From NCBI RefSeq assembly GCF_022678645.1, contig NZ_JALBWV010000017.1, positions 62,001 to 126,000 of the forward strand: a DNA stretch of 64,000 nucleotides, written 5' to 3'. The first letter of the stretch is position 1; each line of letters opens with the position of its first letter. The notes beneath the pieces were generated by a model that was not told the DNA's origin, ran no database searches, and worked only from the letters and a program-made list of their open reading frames with translations. The DNA is from Saccharopolyspora soli (GTDB taxonomy: Bacteria > Actinomycetota > Actinomycetes > Mycobacteriales > Pseudonocardiaceae). Shown one piece after another: positions 33,776 to 41,566 of the stretch. The position numbers and the translations under genes are program-made.

Positions 33776-34025
33776 CGCGTTGGCTCCGTCTCGACCGGTC
33801 GCGGGCCATCCACCGAGCCCTCGGCGGATCGAAACCCGTTGGCACAGCTGAAGATCCGCCGATGCGGTGCGGTCGACGTCGGTGCCGCCGCATCGCGATC
33901 CCGTGCTTCGACGCTAGGTCAGCGGATGTGTTCCGTCTAACACCAAATTCAGGTAGGTTTGATTCGTTGCGCGACACAATCCGCGTTGACCTGGGCAAAG
34001 GCGCTCGTGGTCGGGAGGTTGGGCG

Positions 34026-34913
34026 GTGGAGCTACGCCACCTGCAGGCATTCGTCGCCGTGGCGGAGGAGCTGAACTTCCGCCGGGCCGCGGTCCGGTTG
34101 CACATGTCCCAACCGCCGCTGTCGCAACAGATCAAACGCCTGGAGCACGAAGTCGGGGTGCCGCTGCTGCGCCGCACCACGCGGCAGGTCGCGCTGACCG
34201 CGGCCGGGGAGGCGTTCCTGCACGAGGCGCGCAAGACGCTGCAAGCGGCGGAAGCCGCGCCGCGGTTGGCCCGGCAAGCCGCGGCGGGGGAGATCGGCGT
34301 GGTCCGGCTGGGGTTCAGCGGCCAGACGTCGTACCAGGTGATGTTGCTGATCGTGCGCAAGTTCCGGGAGCGCTATCCGAAGGTGCGCTTCGAAATCCGC
34401 AGCCCGCTCTACGGCGGCGAGCTGGTGGACCGGATCAACCAGCAGGAGGTCGACGCGGGGCTGCTGCGCCTGCCGGTGCCGACCGAGGGTCTGTGCGTGC
34501 GGGAACTGGAGCAGCACGCGTTGGCGGTCGCGCTGCCGGAGGACCACCGGCTGGCCGATGGTCGCAGCATCGGGCTGGCAGATCTGCGGGGCGAAGCGTT
34601 CATCAGCTACCCCAGCGGGCGGGGGTCGGTGGTCAACCAGCTGGTGCAGGCGGCCTGCCTGCGACACGGCTACAGCCCGGATTTCGTGCAGGAAGCACCG
34701 GACACGCACACGATCCTGTCGTTGGTCGGCGCCGGTTCCGGGATCAGCCTGGTCCCGATGACCGCCGAACACCTGAAAGTGCCTGGGGTGGTGCTGGTTC
34801 CGGTGCACGACGCGCCGCCGATCCCACTGGCCCTGGTGTGGCGCGCGGACGACCAGAACCCGGCGCTGGCCGGCCTGGTAGGACTACTCGACGAAGTAGT
34901 AGCGGAACTCTGA
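34026..34913 (+). CDS. LysR-family transcriptional regulator
   Basis: 295 residues from GTG 34026 with GGGAGG upstream. The N-terminal HTH is textbook: MELRHLQAFVAVAEELNFRR, then LHMSQPPLSQQIKRLEHEVG. The effector domain (about 90-295) has IGVVRLGFSGQTSYQVMLLI and a second half with FISYPSGRGSVVNQLVQAAC and VGAGSGISLVPMTAEHLKV. It is divergent from the MHS permease/acyl-CoA operon, the usual arrangement for a LysR activator and its target. The inducer is probably the imported acid or its CoA ester. Confidence 0.93.
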   Translation: MELRHLQAFVAVAEELNFRRAAVRLHMSQPPLSQQIKRLEHEVGVPLLRRTTRQVALTAAGEAFLHEARKTLQAAEAAPRLARQAAAGEIGVVRLGFSGQTSYQVMLLIVRKFRERYPKVRFEIRSPLYGGELVDRINQQEVDAGLLRLPVPTEGLCVRELEQHALAVALPEDHRLADGRSIGLADLRGEAFISYPSGRGSVVNQLVQAACLRHGYSPDFVQEAPDTHTILSLVGAGSGISLVPMTAEHLKVPGVVLVPVHDAPPIPLALVWRADDQNPALAGLVGLLDEVVAEL

Positions 34914-34960
34914 ATCTTCTTCAGCAGGACTCTTTTGCGTGGCGGTGCGGGTAGCGGAAC

Positions 34961-35035
34961 CTCAGACGCCGTCTCGCTGTGGGATCCCCGACATCATGAA
35001 TGTCCCGTGGCTGTCCTCGCGAGACGACGTCTGAG
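34961..35035. repeat. Long imperfect palindrome (cruciform/hairpin candidate)
   Basis: CTCAGACGCCGTCTCGC (34961-34977) pairs with GCGAGACGACGTCTGAG (35019-35035) at 16 of 17 positions. The 41-base interior carries a nested GACAT-CATGA-ATGTC. There is no T-run. It could be a terminator, a mobile small palindromic element or part of a structured RNA. Confidence 0.6.
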
Positions 35036-35082
35036 AACCCGCGGCGGTGCCGGTTGCGTACGTGGGCTAAGCGGCTTCCCCG

Positions 35083-35126
35083 CTCCAAAGAACAAAGACA
35101 GGAGCTTCGCGGGCTGATCTTTGGAG
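35083..35126. repeat. Inverted repeat CTCCAAAGA / TCTTTGGAG
   Basis: A perfect 9-base inverted repeat with a 26-base loop, immediately downstream of the long palindrome at 34961-35035. The two may belong to one folded transcript or one repeat unit. Confidence 0.45.
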
Positions 35127-35302
35127 AGTCCACAGTGGATGGATCTGCGAGTTTCTGATGAGATCGGGAAAAACGGATGGGTGCGGAAAGTGTGGTGCAG
35201 TGCACGTGCTGTTTCGGTAACCCTGCGTTGTGTCGAGCCGACAGAACAGATGAGTAGGAGATCACCGATGATCTTGACATTTTCTGAATGAGGAGGTTCT
35301 TC

Positions 35303-36625
35303 GTGGCTGCCGACCGACCGGAGAGTCGGGCATGGTGGATCTGGAGTGCGGCGGTGGTTGCCTACCTCGCCGCGGTATTTCACAGAGGCAGCTTGGGGGT
35401 TGCCGGAACGCAGGCGCTGGACCGGTTCGACGTCGGACCCGCCGCGCTGAGCGCGTTCACGGTCCTGCAGGTCGGCATCTACGCCGGGATGCAGATTCCC
35501 ACCGGATTGCTGGTGGACCGGTTCGGGGCCAGGAAGGTGGTCACCGTCGCGGTGCTGCTGTTGGGCACCGGGCAGGTGCTCTTCGCCCTCGCCGGGTCGT
35601 ATCCGATGGCCTTGCTCGCCCGCGCCGTGCTGGGCCTGGGCGATGCGCTGATGTGGGTCAGCATTCTGCGGCTGGTGGCAGCGCACTTCTCCGCCCGCCG
35701 CTACGCACTGGTGGCAACGGTGTCCAGCGCGCTGGGGGCGCTGGGGGGTGTTGCGGCCACGTTCCCGCTCGCGCTGGCGTTGCAGAACATGGGGTGGACG
35801 GCGACATTCCTGCTGGTGGGCGCATTGACGCTCGGCTACGCGGCGGTCACCGCAACGGTCGTGCGGGATGCCTCGCCGGGCAGTCCGCAACCGCGTAGTG
35901 GGGGTGCGGTCTTCCAGCAGGTGCGCGCCGCGTGGTCGGTGCCGGGCACGCGGCTCGCGTTCTGGGCGCACTTCTGCACGATGTTCGTCTCGGGCGCGCT
36001 GACCCTGCTGTGGGGTTTCCCGTACCTGGTGAACGGGCTGGGCGTGCCTGCCGCGACGGCGAGCGTGCTGCTGAGCGTGCTGATCATCGGGCAGGTGATC
36101 GGCGGTCCGGTGGTGGGTGCGCTGATCGGCCGCCGCCCGGAGTGCCGGATGTGGATCGTGCTCGGCTACCTGCTGCTCAACGCCCTGTCCTGGGTGGTGC
36201 TGCTGGGCTGGCCGGAGGGGAGACCGCCGCTGGCGGTGATCGCGACGGCCTTCATGGTCTTCGCCCTGGGCGGCCCGGTCTCGGCGGTCGCCTTCGCCCT
36301 GGTGCGCGACTACAACTCGGTGCGCCAGGTCGGCACGGCCACCGGTGTGGCCAACGCGGGTGGGCACTCGGCAACCGCACTCGGTGTCCTGTGCGTGGGC
36401 CTGGTCCTGGACCTGGCACAGGGCATGCCGGGCGGCTCGGAGTACCGAGTGGCGATGCTCGCGCTGGTGGCGCTGCTGGTGTTCGGCACGTTCCGCACGG
36501 TGGTGTGGTGGCGTCGAGCCCGAGCGGCGGTGTTCGCGGCGGAGGCCCGAGGAGAAGGTGTCCCGGTCGTCCTGACCCGCCACCGCTGGGACCTCGACAT
36601 TCCCCGCCAAACCGTCAACGCCTGA
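35303..36625 (+). CDS. MFS transporter
   Basis: 440 residues from GTG 35303, chosen because AGGAGG sits 6 bases upstream; ATG 35288 would place that sequence inside the gene. Twelve hydrophobic helices in two groups of six are evident, with LLVDRFGARKVVTVAVLLLG as the loop 2-3 signature and ALVRDYNSVRQVGTATGVAN in the C-half, the latter a feature of oxalate/nitrate-type MFS carriers. The cytoplasmic tail is basic. It is not next to any enzyme gene and follows a structured intergenic region. Substrate and direction unknown. Confidence 0.87.
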   Translation: MAADRPESRAWWIWSAAVVAYLAAVFHRGSLGVAGTQALDRFDVGPAALSAFTVLQVGIYAGMQIPTGLLVDRFGARKVVTVAVLLLGTGQVLFALAGSYPMALLARAVLGLGDALMWVSILRLVAAHFSARRYALVATVSSALGALGGVAATFPLALALQNMGWTATFLLVGALTLGYAAVTATVVRDASPGSPQPRSGGAVFQQVRAAWSVPGTRLAFWAHFCTMFVSGALTLLWGFPYLVNGLGVPAATASVLLSVLIIGQVIGGPVVGALIGRRPECRMWIVLGYLLLNALSWVVLLGWPEGRPPLAVIATAFMVFALGGPVSAVAFALVRDYNSVRQVGTATGVANAGGHSATALGVLCVGLVLDLAQGMPGGSEYRVAMLALVALLVFGTFRTVVWWRRARAAVFAAEARGEGVPVVLTRHRWDLDIPRQTVNA

Positions 36626-36637
36626 TCGGCCCGAATG

Positions 36638-36685
36638 AGTCGTGAGTGCGAAAGCGGGCTCCAACCCGCTTTCGCGCTCACGACT
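36638..36685. repeat. TCGTGAGTG-family palindrome (copy 4)
   Basis: Left arm 36638-36658, beginning AGTCGTGAGTGCGAAAGC, pairs with 36665-36685 around a 6-base loop, 21-base arms with one G/T position. It lies 13 bases after the MFS stop. The inner stem differs from copy 1 yet is still paired on both sides. Confidence 0.75.
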
Positions 36686-36756
36686 GTGCCAGCTTGGTGC
36701 GGATTTCTTCCAGGCGCTGGGTTTCGAGTTCTACCGCGGGGGTCACGCGTGAGGCT

Positions 36757-36864
36757 GTGGGATTTCGTGACTCGATTGATCGTGCTGGGGGTGTTTTCGA
36801 GATGAGCCCGCAGCGGTGGAGCGCCTTCACCCAGGAGATCAAGAGCGGTCAGTTCGACCAGTAA
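36757..36864 (+). pseudogene. DUF397 C-terminal relic
   Basis: The frame encodes VGFRDSIDRAGGVFEMSPQR then WSAFTQEIKSGQFDQ. This is the C-terminal half of the DUF397 pattern (VRDS-x-D-x-G, then W-x-AF-x-x-x-[IV]-x-x-G-x-F). Full proteins are about 60-70 residues and start with a WRKSSYS-like segment, which is absent here, and no Shine-Dalgarno precedes the possible GTG 36757. DUF397 genes normally follow an XRE-type regulator; none is present. A decayed remnant is the best reading. Confidence 0.6.
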
Positions 36865-36986
36865 CGGCGGCCGAGCACGCCGTTCGGATTGGAAAGGGTG
36901 GCGCGCCCAAGTTCGTCGGCAGCACGGGTTCCGCCTAGCCGAAACCCTGCAGCCCCTCGGCCGCGCTCCGCGAACTCCTGCCCCGG

Positions 36987-37030
36987 TCGTGAGTGGTTAC
37001 GGCCGCTCTGGCGACCACAACCACTCACGA
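36987..37030. repeat. TCGTGAGTG-family palindrome (copy 5)
   Basis: TCGTGAGTGGTT (36987-36998) and AACCACTCACGA (37019-37030) form a perfect 12-base stem; the 20-base interior is only partly paired. It is in the gap before the AbiEi/DUF559-like gene. The inner sequence matches copy 6 rather than copies 1 and 4. Confidence 0.7.
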
Positions 37031-37123
37031 TCGGTGCACGTGAGTTGTCCACAGGCGACAGAGCTGTCCACAGATTCGCCAACCCCCCTGGTGTGAAAAC
37101 GCGTTGGTGCAGATCGTGGGTGC

Positions 37124-38112
37124 ATGTCGAACACTCCACTGTGGTGCAACAAGAACTTCCTGCCGCGAGAAGACCGAGAGCGATGGCTGAAGCTGATCGA
37201 TTCTCAGCACGGAATCGTGTGTCACAACCAACTGCCCGAATTCGGGGTTTCCCGGAGCACGGTCCGGGCGCACCTCGCGGCCAACCGGTGGCGGCGAGTG
37301 CTGCCGGGGGTGTACTCGGTGTTCACGGGTCCGCTACCGAGGTCGTCCCTGATCTCCGCCGCCCTGTGCTACGGCGGCCCATGTGCGGTGCTCAGCCACC
37401 GCGCCGCGGCCGAGGAATGGGGAATGCTGCCCTCGGCATCCGACTCGCAGGTGCACATCACCGTGCCGTACTCGAATTCGGCGATCTCGCAGCTTCCAAC
37501 GGTCCAGGTGCACCGTTCCCGCGCCTTCCGACACATCGTGGCTCCGGCGGAACCACCGCGCACGAACCGGGAGGACACCATCATCGATCTCGCGACGGCC
37601 GAACCATCGGCCGAGCAGGCGCGAAATACCTTCATTCAACTCGTCGGTTCTACTCGCATAGCGATCTGGCGCGTGCACAGCCAACTTGAAGCCGCCATTC
37701 CGGTATCGGAAGGTGTTGAAGCAGGCGTTGGAACTGCTGCGCGGTGGTGCGCTCTCGGTGTTGGAAAGCAGAGTACGTGCTCAAGGTCGAGCAGGCGCAT
37801 GGGCTCCCGGCCGGGACACGGCAGGTTCCGTTCGCGGTCGACGGTGTTGTTCTCTGGGAAGACGTCGCGTATGACGATGTCGGGTCGCGTTTGACGGTGC
37901 GCCTCGACGGGCGCCAGTTCCACACCACGAGCCGCATTGCCTTCCGGGACCGGCGTCGTGACAACGCGGCCGAGTTGGCCGGTCGATCCCGCCTCGTTTA
38001 CGGCTGGAACGAGGTGCACACCGATGCGTGCGGCGTTGCGGCGGAAGTGTTGCAGGTGCTGCGGCGAAGTGGCTTCGAACCGCAGAGCAAGCCGTGCCGA
38101 AGTTGCGGTTGA
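37124..38112 (+). pseudogene. AbiEi-antitoxin-like/DUF559 nuclease-fold protein gene, frameshifted twice
   Basis: The reading starts at ATG 37124 (MSNTPLWCNKNFLPREDRER) with an AbiEi-like N-terminal HTH (QHGIVCHNQLPEFGVSRSTV, then LAANRWRRVLPGVYSV) and the linker ALCYGGPCAVLSHRAAAEEW. Homology then jumps frame near 37690-37700 (FRYRKVLKQALELLRGGALS) and again near 37760-37775 (YVLKVEQAHGLPAGTRQ), continuing in the third frame to 38112 with the DUF559/Vsr-like core VRLDGRQFHTTSRIAFRDRR and DNAAELAGRSRLVYGWNEV. Each jump is +1, so two single-base insertions (or sequencing errors) broke one gene of about 320 codons. It lies between two TCGTGAGTG palindromes. Confidence 0.75.
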
Positions 38113-38115
38113 ACA

Positions 38116-38161
38116 GTCGTGAGTGGTTACGGTCGCCATAGCGGCCGTAACCACTCACGAC
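38116..38161. repeat. TCGTGAGTG-family palindrome (copy 6)
   Basis: GTCGTGAGTGGTTACGG and following bases (38116-38136) pair with 38141-38161 over 21 positions with one G/T position and a 4-base loop. It lies 3 bases after the broken DUF559 gene and 23 bases from the convergent dehydratase stop. Confidence 0.75.
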
Positions 38162-38184
38162 GGTGAGGTGCTCGCTGGCGCGCT

Positions 38185-39717
38185 TCAGAGCACTGTGGAT
38201 AGGTGCCAGGGGACGAATTCTTCTTCTCCGTAGCCGAGTTCTTCGCTCTTGGTCTGCTCGCCCGACGCCACTCGCAGGATTTGGTCGAAGATCTGCTGGC
38301 CCATTTCCGCGACCGTCAGTTCGCCGTCGGCGATGACCCCGCAGTTGATGTCCATGTCGTCGGTCATCCGCTCGTACAGCGGCGTGTTGGTGGCCAGCTT
38401 GATGCTCGGCGCTGGTTTGCAGCCGAACGCCGAGCCGCGTCCGGTGGTGAAGCACAGCAGTTGGGCGCCGCCAGCGATCAGCCCGGTGGCGTTGACCGGG
38501 TCGTAACCGGGCGTGTCCATGAACATCAGGCCCTGCTCGGTGATCGGCTCGGCGTACTGCAGCACGTCGACGAGGTTGGTGGTGCCGCCCTTGGCCGCCG
38601 CGCCCAGCGACTTCTCCAGGATTGTGGTCAGCCCGCCCGCCTTGTTGCCGGGGGAGGGGTTGTTGTTGATGGAGCTGCCGTCGATCTGGACGTGCTTCTC
38701 CCACCAGGAGATCCGGTCCACCAGCTTCTCGCCGACCTCGCGGCTGATCGCGCGCCGGGTGAGCAGGTGCTCGGCGCCGTAGATCTCGGTGGTCTCGCCG
38801 AACACCGCGGTCCCGCCGTTGCGGATCAGCAGGTCGGCTGCCGCACCCAGCGCGGGATTCGCGGTGATCCCGGAGTAGGCGTCGGAACCGCCGCACTCCA
38901 TGGCCAGGACCAGCTTGTCCGCGGAAACCGTCTGCCGCTGGTAGGCGTTGGCGATCGGCAGCATTTCCTCGATCCGCCGCACGCCCTCGGCCACGGTCTT
39001 CTTGGTGCCGCCGAGTTCCTGGATGGTCATGGCGTGCACCGGCATGCCCGGCGGCAGCCGCAGGTCCTCGGTGAGGCTCTTGACCTGGTTGACCTCGCAG
39101 CCCAGCCCGATCACCAGCAGGCCCGCGATGTTGGGGTGCCCGGCGTAGCCCTGCAACGCGCGGCGCAGCACCTCGAAGCCCTCGTTGCCCCGCCCGCTGT
39201 GCCCGCATCCCAGGGTGTGGGTGAGCGGGCAGACGCCGTCGACGTTCGGGTAGTCGTCGAGCAGCCCGGATGCCTCGACCCGGCGCGCGATCATCTTGGC
39301 CGCGGTCGCCGAGCAGTTCACCGAGGTCAGCACCGCGAGGTAGTTGCGGGTGCCGACCCGGCCGTCGGGCCGCACGAAGCCCTCGAAGGTGGCCCGCTGC
39401 GCGCTGGGCACGTACTCGGTGGGGACCACTTCGGTGCCGAACGCGTGCTCTCGCTGGAACTCCTGGTAGGCCACGTTGTGCGTGTGCACGTGCTCGCCGG
39501 CCTTGATCGGGCGGGCGGCGAAGCCGATGATCTGGCCGTACTTGCGGATCGGCGCGCCCTCGGCGATGTCCACTGTGGCCAGTTTGTGGCCGCGCGGCAC
39601 CGCGTCGGGCACCGGCACACCGGAGTAGGTGCCGGGTTCGACGTCGTTGCGGGCGATGAGGACCGAATCATCGGCGTGCAGGCGGAATCCCAACTGGTCC
39701 AGGTTCGGCGACGACAA
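38185..39717 (-). CDS. Altronate/galactarate dehydratase family protein (UxaA/GarD)
   Basis: 510 residues from TTG 39717, with GAGGGTG about 9 bases upstream; there is no ATG or GTG that would keep the N-terminal SAF domain (residues about 15-95). The C-terminal part carries the family cysteines: TSVNCSATAAKMI, VCPLTHTLGCGHSG, and MECGGSDAYSGITANPALG, then TEIYGAEHLL. UxaA dehydrates altronate to 2-keto-3-deoxygluconate; GarD acts on galactarate. No hexuronate genes adjoin, so the exact sugar acid is open. It ends close to the last TCGTGAGTG palindrome. Confidence 0.88.
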   Translation of the reverse strand: MSSPNLDQLGFRLHADDSVLIARNDVEPGTYSGVPVPDAVPRGHKLATVDIAEGAPIRKYGQIIGFAARPIKAGEHVHTHNVAYQEFQREHAFGTEVVPTEYVPSAQRATFEGFVRPDGRVGTRNYLAVLTSVNCSATAAKMIARRVEASGLLDDYPNVDGVCPLTHTLGCGHSGRGNEGFEVLRRALQGYAGHPNIAGLLVIGLGCEVNQVKSLTEDLRLPPGMPVHAMTIQELGGTKKTVAEGVRRIEEMLPIANAYQRQTVSADKLVLAMECGGSDAYSGITANPALGAAADLLIRNGGTAVFGETTEIYGAEHLLTRRAISREVGEKLVDRISWWEKHVQIDGSSINNNPSPGNKAGGLTTILEKSLGAAAKGGTTNLVDVLQYAEPITEQGLMFMDTPGYDPVNATGLIAGGAQLLCFTTGRGSAFGCKPAPSIKLATNTPLYERMTDDMDINCGVIADGELTVAEMGQQIFDQILRVASGEQTKSEELGYGEEEFVPWHLSTVL

Positions 39718-39732
39718 ACCGGATCACCCTCG

Positions 39733-39748
39733 TTTCACGAATATGAAA
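39733..39748. promoter_or_regulatory. Inverted repeat upstream of the dehydratase
   Basis: TTTCA-CGAATA-TGAAA lies 16 bases before the TTG start of the dehydratase, in an AT-rich patch (39733-39756). The 5-6-5 symmetry suggests an operator for an IclR/GntR-size regulator; no regulator gene is adjacent. Confidence 0.4.
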
Positions 39749-39828
39749 TCGTTTCTCCCTGGTGAACTATGGTAGTCGCCGAACGCCCAGGTTGTCACCG
39801 AAGACCGATCCGTCGGCCGATCGCCATG

Positions 39829-39858
39829 GCGGGGCAATTTCGCGAGAAATTGCCCCGC
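39829..39858. terminator. Perfect hairpin after the M20 peptidase gene
   Basis: GCGGGGCAATTTC (39829-39841) and GAAATTGCCCCGC (39846-39858) form a perfect 13-base stem with a GCGA tetraloop, downstream of the M20 stop on the minus strand. A related weaker hairpin is at 58181-58200. Confidence 0.65.
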
Positions 39859-39875
39859 GCCTCGTGCGGGGAGGG

Positions 39876-39899
39876 TGCCGATTTCTCGCGACATCGGCA
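39876..39899. terminator. Hairpin adjoining the M20 peptidase stop
   Basis: TGCCGAT and ATCGGCA (perfect 7-base stem, 10-base loop) begin 2 bases after the M20 stop codon. With the hairpin at 39829-39858 it makes a tandem pair of stem-loops. Confidence 0.5.
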
Positions 39900-39901
39900 A
39901 C

Positions 39902-41290
39902 TCAGCGCCGCGTCTGGGCGACGTCGCCGAGGTCCCAGAACAGCCCGGCCATGATCCGCAGTGCCTCGCGGGCCACCGAGCCCAACAGGTGCTCGTCCGG
40001 GCCGTGCTGGGCGCAGGCCGGGTAGGAGTGCGGCACCCAGATCGTGGGCAGACCGAGCACCTCGGCGAAGGCGTCGTTGGGCAGGGTGCCGCCGAGGTTG
40101 GGCAGCAGCGCGGGCTTGACGCCGGTGGTCCGGCGCAGCGAGTCCAGCGCCCAGCGCACCCACTCGTTCTCCGGGTCCAGGCGGGTGGCGGCGACGCTGC
40201 TGCGCATCTCGATCTCGATCATCGAGAACCCGCGGTCGTCGAGGTGCTTGCGCACGATCTGCTCGACGTTGCGCCAGTCGGTGCCGACCACGAAGCGCAG
40301 CTGGCAGTGCGCCTCGGCGCTGCCGGGGATGGCGTTGACCGGTGCCTGCGGGGTCCCGGCGGTGAACGCCAGCACTTCGAGGGTGTTCCAGCCGTAGACC
40401 CGCTCGCTCGGGGTCAGTCCGGGCTCGCCCCAGTCGGCGTCGATGGTCGGCGAATCCGGGCCGCCGTCAACGGTCACGTCGGACAGCGCCTCGCGCACCG
40501 AATCCGGGATCGCCGGTGGGCGCAACCCATCGACCAGCAGTTTTCCCTGGTCGCTGACCATGCTGGCGAGCGCGTTGGCCAGCACGCTGGCCGGATTGCG
40601 CAGCAGTCCGCCCCAGTTGCCCGAGTGGTGGGCGCCGTCGCGCAACTTCAAGCGGAGCGCGAAGTTGACGGCGCCGCGCGAGCCGAGGAACAGCGTCGGC
40701 CGTTGCGCCGCCAAGCGGCAGCCGTCGGAGGCGATCAGCAGGTCGGCGGCGAGTTCGTCGGAGTGCTCGGCGCAGACTTCGCCCAGGCCCGGCGAGCCGA
40801 TCTCCTCGCTCATGTCGAGCAGGACCTTGAGGTTGAAGCCGAGCTTGCCACCGCGGACGTCGAGCACCTTCTCCAACGCGGCGAGGTTGATCGTGTGCTG
40901 GCCCTTGTTGTCGGCGGTGCCGCGCCCGTACCAGCGGTCACCCTCGATCGAGAGCTGCCACGGGTCCAATCCGGTGCGCCATTGCGCGTCGTGGCCCAGC
41001 ACGACGTCGCCGTGACCGTAGGTGAGCAGGGTGGGCAGGGCATCGTCCTCGTGTCGATGCGCGAGGAGGAACGGTCCGCCGCCGGGCACCGGGTTGTCTA
41101 CGATGCGGGCCGAGCAGCCGAGGTGTTCGACGGCCGGGATGATCTCGGCGAGGAGGTACTGGCGCAGCACGTCGGCGCGCTGCGGATCCTGGCTCTCGGT
41201 GCGGAAGGCGACGCGTCGCGCGAGATCCGTGCGGAACGCACCGGAGTCGAAGTGCCGCGTTGCCCGTTCGACGGCCGCATCTCGGGTCAT
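39902..41290 (-). CDS. M20-family dipeptidase/deacylase
   Basis: 462 residues from ATG 41290 with GGGAGGGA 7 bases upstream; the frame is open to 41374 but homology starts here. Metal site residues are visible in order: His in LTYGHGDVVLG, bridging Asp in GRGTADNKGQH, the Glu pair in MSEEIGSPGL, Asp in IASDGCRLA, and the late His in IWVPHSYPACAQHGPDEH. The lid domain lies between about 210 and 340. It belongs with the ArgE/DapE/CNDP-type zinc hydrolases. It is a single-gene unit flanked by hairpins. Substrate not deducible. Confidence 0.9.
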   Translation of the reverse strand: MTRDAAVERATRHFDSGAFRTDLARRVAFRTESQDPQRADVLRQYLLAEIIPAVEHLGCSARIVDNPVPGGGPFLLAHRHEDDALPTLLTYGHGDVVLGHDAQWRTGLDPWQLSIEGDRWYGRGTADNKGQHTINLAALEKVLDVRGGKLGFNLKVLLDMSEEIGSPGLGEVCAEHSDELAADLLIASDGCRLAAQRPTLFLGSRGAVNFALRLKLRDGAHHSGNWGGLLRNPASVLANALASMVSDQGKLLVDGLRPPAIPDSVREALSDVTVDGGPDSPTIDADWGEPGLTPSERVYGWNTLEVLAFTAGTPQAPVNAIPGSAEAHCQLRFVVGTDWRNVEQIVRKHLDDRGFSMIEIEMRSSVAATRLDPENEWVRWALDSLRRTTGVKPALLPNLGGTLPNDAFAEVLGLPTIWVPHSYPACAQHGPDEHLLGSVAREALRIMAGLFWDLGDVAQTRR

Positions 41291-41566
41291 TGCGATGTCC
41301 CTCCCGCATTCGCTTGCGCACCAACGACAACCGGTGCGCGGAACTTCGGTCGCAAACCCAACCACACCGAACACCGGGGGACCAGCACCATCCGCGACGA
41401 TCGCGGTGCGGCGGCGTTCGGGCGTAATGTGCCGGTAACACTTGACACTTCCCGAAGTCGGCTCCGACCCTGTTGGCTACCTGTCGAATTTTAGAGGGAG
41501 ATTCTAGGGTCGGGCTCGGGCCGGTTGTGGCGGTAGGCCGCGGGCCGGTCGCGGAAGGGCGGAGCA

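Larger units (their letters stand above)
34914..35302. other. Intergenic region rich in secondary structure
   Basis: About 390 bases without a gene. It holds a long imperfect palindrome (34961-35035), a second 9-base inverted repeat (35083-35126) and a GTCCACAGTGG word at 35128-35138. The promoter of the MFS gene at 35303 must lie at its end; AGGAGG at 35291-35296 is the ribosome site of that gene. Confidence 0.55.

Noticed and set aside
34961..35126. Known riboswitch class
   Set aside because: The fold does not match any riboswitch consensus I recognise; it is listed as a structured element only.
36684..36750. A 22-codon minus-strand frame (TPAVELETQRLEEIRTKLAQ)
   Set aside because: It reads like a real C-terminus but is too short to call. 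Its stop comes from the TCGTGAG palindrome and there is no ribosome site; perhaps a relic.
23971..38161. CRISPR array
   Set aside because: The recurring TCGTGAGTG palindromes are single copies kilobases apart, without regular spacers or cas genes.
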